Source: Anoplopoma fimbria (taxonomy: Eukaryota > Chordata > Actinopteri > Perciformes > Anoplopomatidae). Taken from it: 64,000 nt of DNA. This document shows positions 58,958 through 64,000 of this stretch, piece after piece (within the stretch, counting starts at the first letter, position 1; each line of letters begins with the position of its first letter). A program made the translations under genes and the position numbers. The notes below the pieces were generated by a model. That model worked only from the letters and a program-made list of their open reading frames with translations. It did not search any database and was not told where the DNA came from. The DNA is taken from assembly GCF_027596085.1 (NCBI RefSeq), contig NC_072462.1, positions 18,836,421-18,900,420 of the forward strand, read 5' to 3'.

Positions 58958-59420
58958 CCTTAGATTAAATCCAAGAAGTTAATTTCCTCCGATTATTAAA
59001 CAGCATTTTGACGAGTAGGATTTCAGTCTTTACCTTGCAAAACGTTAAGAAAAATTGCTTATCAACTAATTTATTGCAAAAAAAGGAAGTGATTGAGTTT
59101 ATAGCTAAAGCATCATGTGGATGAGCAAAGATGTACAGTTGTGTGTCATCCGCATTACTATGGAAATATACATCAGGCTCTCTAATGATGTCAACAAGTG
59201 GCTGCATGTATAATGAGAATAATAGTGGACCAAGGCAGCTCCCTTGCGAAACACCAAAACAAATGTAATGTTAAACGTTATTTCTGTGCTGTATTTTTGG
59301 AAACAGTTTATCACACTTTCTGAAAGACCAGCCAACTTTTGAAGACAATTGATTTAGATATCATAATCCATTGTATCAAATGATGTACGTATGTCTGAGA
59401 GGACGAGTCTTGAGAGCTTA
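58958..59420 (-). mobile_element. decayed LINE reverse-transcriptase fragment
   Basis: Read on the minus strand across frameshifts, the region shows in order a SFDTMDYDI block (family AFDTVDHxI), [38 protein letters not shown] and [17 protein letters not shown], followed by KTEILLV. These are conserved blocks of non-LTR retrotransposon reverse transcriptase in the right order and spacing. The catalytic motif reads NADD where YADD or FADD is usual, and an in-frame stop (after SFDTMDYDI) and frame changes are present. It is a dead, 5'- and 3'-truncated copy. The clade is probably L2/CR1/Rex1-like but not certain. Confidence 0.85.
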
Positions 59421-61844
59421 GTTTCATTTGAATGTGGTTGCTGTTAATTAAATGGGACTTATTTAAGGACTCAATTGTTTTATTAAAAACATACCATTTA
59501 AATTAATTTATTGGCTATCTGCAATGTTTGTTTTGTATGAGCTCTTATCCATCCTACCTGCTGGGTCATGGGTTCAAACTGCCAAACAGGAAGAGATGGC
59601 TTCCAATGGGCTTTGTAGTAGAGGGAACTCAGACTGTACCATTTTGAGTAGAGTACGGGGGGGCTGAAGTTGGTTCAGTTCAGGTGCTGAGCTGTTTGTT
59701 CTTGCTGCCAGCTGCCCAATAGCCATGGGCCTATCCTAACTTTTCTTTTTTGGACTCATGGATTTCATTTTGTTCTTTTGAAAAATGTTATTACATTTAT
59801 TTTTATTTTTATCTCTCTTCAAGTTTATATATACTTTTTTTTTCACAATCTCAACAATAAACAGCCTGAACTGCTTGTTGGTGTGTCCTCCTTCTCCCAT
59901 TAGCCAATCAAAGTTAAAGTAAAGTCGATTTCTTTGTGGGTTTGACGTTATCGTCTCGGATAAAGAATATGGCATAACTTTGAGTTGTAATAATAATAAT
60001 AAACCATACATTTTCTTTAAATCAAAACAAATTTAAGAGAGTGTATGCATATGCCTGTTTGCACTGTGGCAATGTGCACATGTCCACACAGACAAGAAGA
60101 GGTTTATATTCTTCTCCTCTGTAAGCAAGGTGTGCTGGTGATGGATTACATCTGCCCTTACTACACAACCGCAATGCCCTGTTTTCACACTCATAAACTT
60201 ACCACATCAAACTTTTTTGTGGAGCCAGCAACTAATTTAAAGCCTGACATCATAGCTCATGGGGGGGGGGCTGTAAAACCTGCCAACGAGTTCAGTAACA
60301 TGCTGAACACTGCTAAATTATATATGTCACTGGGTTTAGGTGAAAGTGTGTGTACTTTTAAAAGACTGCACACAAGTTATCTGAGTTCTAACAGAGAAAC
60401 AGAAAAAGATTCCTGGATAAGGAGAATGATAAACTTAAGGGCACTTACAGTAAATTAGCAATAATTAACTCTCACAGACACGACAGACAGTCACAGCTCA
60501 AAGTTATAATTGGGGTTGTAAGAACCCAAATAATTTACAAGCATTTCAAATTTAATGAACTAAAAAAACAATGTTACTTTTTTCCCAGGGTCTTCAGCCT
60601 AAAAATGAAAACAATTGAATGATGCGGTTGTGAGAAAAACACAGAATCTGGTCTGTACAACAAATTAATCCTCTGCAAGTCTCTGATTAAAATAAGAGCT
60701 CAGGCGGCTGCCACTTCTTTTATAGCTCATTAAGATACACTGTTTAGCACAAACACATATATACATACACAATCCCAATGCACAAAAATGATGTTTATCA
60801 CTGTACTGCATCCCATATGAGAATCATTTCCTTTATGCCTTTTGATACTGCAGTGTTAACTTGTTTGACTCAACAATTGCAGCAATGTTTTGATTGCTGT
60901 GTTGTGTTTTGCAAAAAAATAAGAGTGTCATCTCTTACTTTCTTGTGCCAGAAAGCAGAACTAAAAGAAGATTTTGAATGGCACAGTGTAAAGTTCAACT
61001 ACTGCTTCAAGCAACATATAAAACAAATGTGTTTCTCTCTATGATAATTTATTCAGGAAGCTGAGAGAATGTGAAAGAAAGATAGCGGAGAGCGGACAAA
61101 TAAAAGTTTCCTGTCAAAAAATGATCAAGACTTTAAGGTCATCTGAAGAAAACAACACGAGAGAAAGCATCCTCTTTAAATTTGATTTCTTCTATTTCTT
61201 GAGTCACACTTATATTGCATCAAGCTTCTCGGCTGGTTGTTGTTTCACTAGCTCTAGATATATGCAACACGCACCCAAAGTTATCAGTTAATACAGGAAA
61301 CCTCAGTGTTGACAAAGATTAATGCACATAAAAGTGAATAGCAAAATGGAACAAAATGTCTTTCATTTTGCACTTCAAATCTGTGTTCAATTAACTGATT
61401 CAGTAATGGAACAATGTATGACATGATGAGCAACAATACAACTGACTTATAAGCATGCTCTGCAGGGAAAGGAGAGCTCAGTTCAGTGCTGGAATTTGTC
61501 TATATTCAGCAAGCTCAAATAATCAAAGAGATCAAATGCAGTGATCTGAAATGAGATAAAATACAAACAGTATGGCTGCATAATAAAAAGTTATTTTAGT
61601 AACAATATAAAGAGAAAAGCATTCAAAAAAAAGGGAACTTAAAAAGAAATGGATTGCAATCTAAATAGATGAACGTCACAATAAAGTGTGGGTTTAATTA
61701 TAACATAGTCCCTACATTATATCCTCTCTGTGTTTACCAAATGGTTAGAAAAAGTGTTAATTTAATCATTACTGCAACCTGTACAAACAAAGGACAATAA
61801 ACAAACTTAATTTTCTCCTCTTTCTCTCTGTGTTTTCTTCCTCT

Positions 61845-61990
61845 GTTGAACTCAGAGCACTGGCTCAGCTGCAGTCCAGCAACCCAAAAGCTGATATTCA
61901 AGGACTTCAGCAGGGCAAATTCTTGCTGACGTGGGGGCTTGATCCCATGTCCCAACTGAGGCCCAGGGGGTCCTTACCACTTAGCCTTTT
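61845..61990 (-). mobile_element. tRNA-derived SINE remnant
   Basis: On the minus strand GGCTAAGTGGTAAGGACC resembles an A-box region and GGGATCAAGCCCC a B-box region. They are followed by TTTGCCCTGCTGAAGTCCTT and CTGCAGCTGAGCCAGTGCTC, which recall the body of common fish SINE-like repeats. The copy is degraded. Confidence 0.6.
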
Positions 61991-62504
61991 GCTGATAAAA
62001 TGACCTACACAGTCCCAGTAAATTAACATTCAGTTTTGATTGGTGTATTGAAGCAATACCAAAGGAAAAATGTCCCTGTATAATCAAGTAGGGCTGCTTA
62101 GAGGAAGTCTAATGCCATTTGGTCTGAAGACTAACTCCAACACAGCAAAACTGAAAAAACTGTATATCCAAATACAGTAGTCATACACTCACAATGTGTC
62201 TGCCAGTGTTATAAAATACTGAGTTATATTATATTTTTGAAGTTTAAAGGTGGGTTCACTCAAAATGTTCCCTACAATATCTACTCATGGATGTAAAGAC
62301 ATTTTAAAATGTTTTTTTAGTTTTGTTAAAGCAACTCTCATTTGCAAGCTGACTTAAATTCAGTAAACATTGAACCCAAAACGTATGTAGCCCACTGTTC
62401 CAGTTTTTTTGTGACCAAACAACAACAAAATAACAGGATGTTTCCTGGGTGAAAGCCATGAATCATAATGTGAAATTAAAGTGCCACCTGCTCTAACTCC
62501 AAGA

Positions 62505-62675
62505 TAATAGTTTGGTGTTAAGGAGAAGTTTTACATTTTGGGAAACATGGTTTATTTGTTTTCTTGCCACGATAAAGAAGAGGAAGACCAATTACACTCT
62601 CAGTAAATATGACGCTACCTCCAACTGCCGGCTAACTCAGCATATAAAGCACAAAAATAGGGAACATTCACTATT
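62505..62675 (+). repeat. degraded dispersed repeat
   Basis: TTTTACATTTTGGGAAACAT, GTTTTCTTGCCACGATAAAG, CACTCTCAGTAAATATGACG and AACTGCCGGCTAACTCAGCA follow each other. They recall a common fish repeat (ATTTTGGGAAATACAC...TTCTTGCCGAGAGTTAGATGA...AGCCGGTTAGC). Class unknown. Confidence 0.6.
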
Positions 62676-64000
62676 TCTCATTGTAAGACCCTGAAAACTT
62701 TTTTCTTTAATCAGCTTCTTACGATCAGCAACTGGGTCACATGGAACCTTTTTGATTACTTCGTATTCTGAACTTGTCAATCCAATCTGATAAAACCAAA
62801 GATGAGGACACTGGCTGGGCTTTTGAGTGTTAATAATTCATATTTCACATTGTTGCTCAGTCATTGATATTTAATGCCACTGAAAAAAACCTTTAAATCC
62901 AAAGTACCACATAGCCCAATCAGTTTTTTTCCCATATTATTCTTTCATCAACTCTTTTACAGTCATGTTTGAGTAAAATATCATCAGTGCTGCAGAGTCC
63001 CTCCACTGCTCTGCAAAACGACGTACCCTTGTTTTCTTTCCTCTTTTCATTTGAATACTGGCAGCTGTGCAGCATTTCATCAATCTGAGCAGCACTTTTC
63101 ATCACTGTCAATAAACTGACATTTATCATTCGCTGTGTACTTCATGGGGGACGGGGCTGTGCTGATGCGCTTCACTGTGGTACAATTAGACAGCCTCCTA
63201 TATCAAACTCGTCTGTTGATCTACCACCAACTGCAACAGCAGTCAATTTTCCTCAGCATGTAACCCCGGCAGATTAAGCTCTCATGGCATCCTTTCTATC
63301 AAATCTGTTGATCAATGTGTGCTTCTGCTTTTCCCATGTTCTGCACACCTTCAGTCCCTGGGTTGGCTGATATGATGATCTATACCATGAGACAAAACAA
63401 ATATGTCTGCTGGCAGAGGTTTTACTGTTTATATTGAGGTAGCTATCCCTTCTTTGATAACTGTTTTAGCAATGTTTGAAACCAAGTTTGCAACATGAGA
63501 TAACTTTCTCTCCTGGTAATTTAGACATGATTCACGAAAACAAACGCAAAAAATCGTAAGCCATGTATGAGTATTTAAGAGCCCTTTCAGGCTCAAAAAA
63601 GTATTTACAATTTGCAAGCAAAGATTACTTGGGAAGTGTGTTTTTGTTACCATTTGGAATCAATGTGCAAGGCACTTTTGTAAGAAGGGCCCCGGGTCCT
63701 TTTGGATCGGATTGGATTTTGGATTTACAGGATTATTGAATTAATGCGATAGAGTTCTTTGATCTCACTTATTTACTTCACTGGATTAGCCAGCACAGTA
63801 CATTGAATTTCAAGGAAATATACTGTATCACAATATCACAAACTCATTTTACCTGGTTGCCACTTTAAACACCAGGGAATCTGCCACTACAGACGGACAA
63901 TCATTTTATAAACTTTCAAAAGATGACCTGTAAAGTTTTCTTGTGAACAAATTAAGTTTCTATTTATATTCAATGTCTCTCATCAAAACAAATTGTGTGC

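Larger units (their letters stand above)
57814..64000 (-). other. mmp17: mmp17 intron 1 / 5' flank
   Basis: No signal-peptide exon that could join exon 2 in phase 0 was recognised on the minus strand up to the window end. The stretch is therefore probably intron 1, with exon 1 outside the window. It contains a LINE fragment, SINE-like remnants and other repeats. The small intron at 57540-57680 (141 bases) is unremarkable. Confidence 0.6.

Noticed and set aside
59736..60011. Minus-strand 91-codon Lys/Asn-rich frame
   Set aside because: It is an A/T-rich sequence near a LINE fossil, with no homology or splice support.
58400..64000. mmp17 signal-peptide exon
   Set aside because: No minus-strand ATG followed by a basic-hydrophobic stretch and a phase-0 donor was convincing, so none is annotated.

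Overview
This is a vertebrate, almost certainly ray-finned fish (teleost), genomic window. The genes are split into many small GT-AG exons separated by long AT-rich introns. There are long (CA)n microsatellites and several degraded dispersed repeats of kinds familiar from percomorph fish genomes. I see no bacterial, plasmid or phage features and no CRISPR array. Protein-coding sequence is only about 3 kb of the 64 kb.

Layout. (1) 1337-1471 (+) is the last coding exon of crkl, encoding the end of its C-terminal SH3 domain; 3' UTR or spacer follows. (2) 5.7-9.7 kb is a degenerate AT-rich tandem array of a roughly 20-30 bp unit. It carries a duplicated segment with a 73-bp tRNA-like sequence and is interrupted by a dispersed repeat at about 7769-8641. 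(3) 10672-13552 (-) is a complete nine-exon T-box gene of the Tbx6/Tbx16/VegT group, best fitting tbx6l; the joined exons keep frame and give 387 residues. (4) 13.6-23.6 kb is gene-free spacer with microsatellites. (5) 23615-57813 (-) holds nine coding exons of mmp17 (MT4-MMP, a GPI-anchored matrix metalloproteinase). They cover the end of the propeptide region through the stop codon, 551 residues in frame. The signal-peptide exon was not found and probably lies beyond 64 kb or is too divergent to see. (6) The mmp17 introns and 5' flank hold microsatellites, tRNA-derived SINE-like pieces, a decayed LINE reverse-transcriptase fragment (about 58.96-59.42 kb, minus strand) and other old repeats.

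The three genes do not form a pathway. crkl encodes a signalling adaptor, tbx6l a mesodermal transcription factor and mmp17 a cell-surface protease. The neighbourhood is of interest as synteny: from memory, CRKL and MMP17 orthologues both lie on chicken chromosome 15, and tbx6l is a T-box gene that mammals appear to lack. I found no convincing evidence of an undescribed biological system. The least explained sequences are the 4-kb tandem array with its tRNA-like duplications, the polypurine tract next to an mmp17 exon, and an unclassified stretch at 55.6-56.8 kb.
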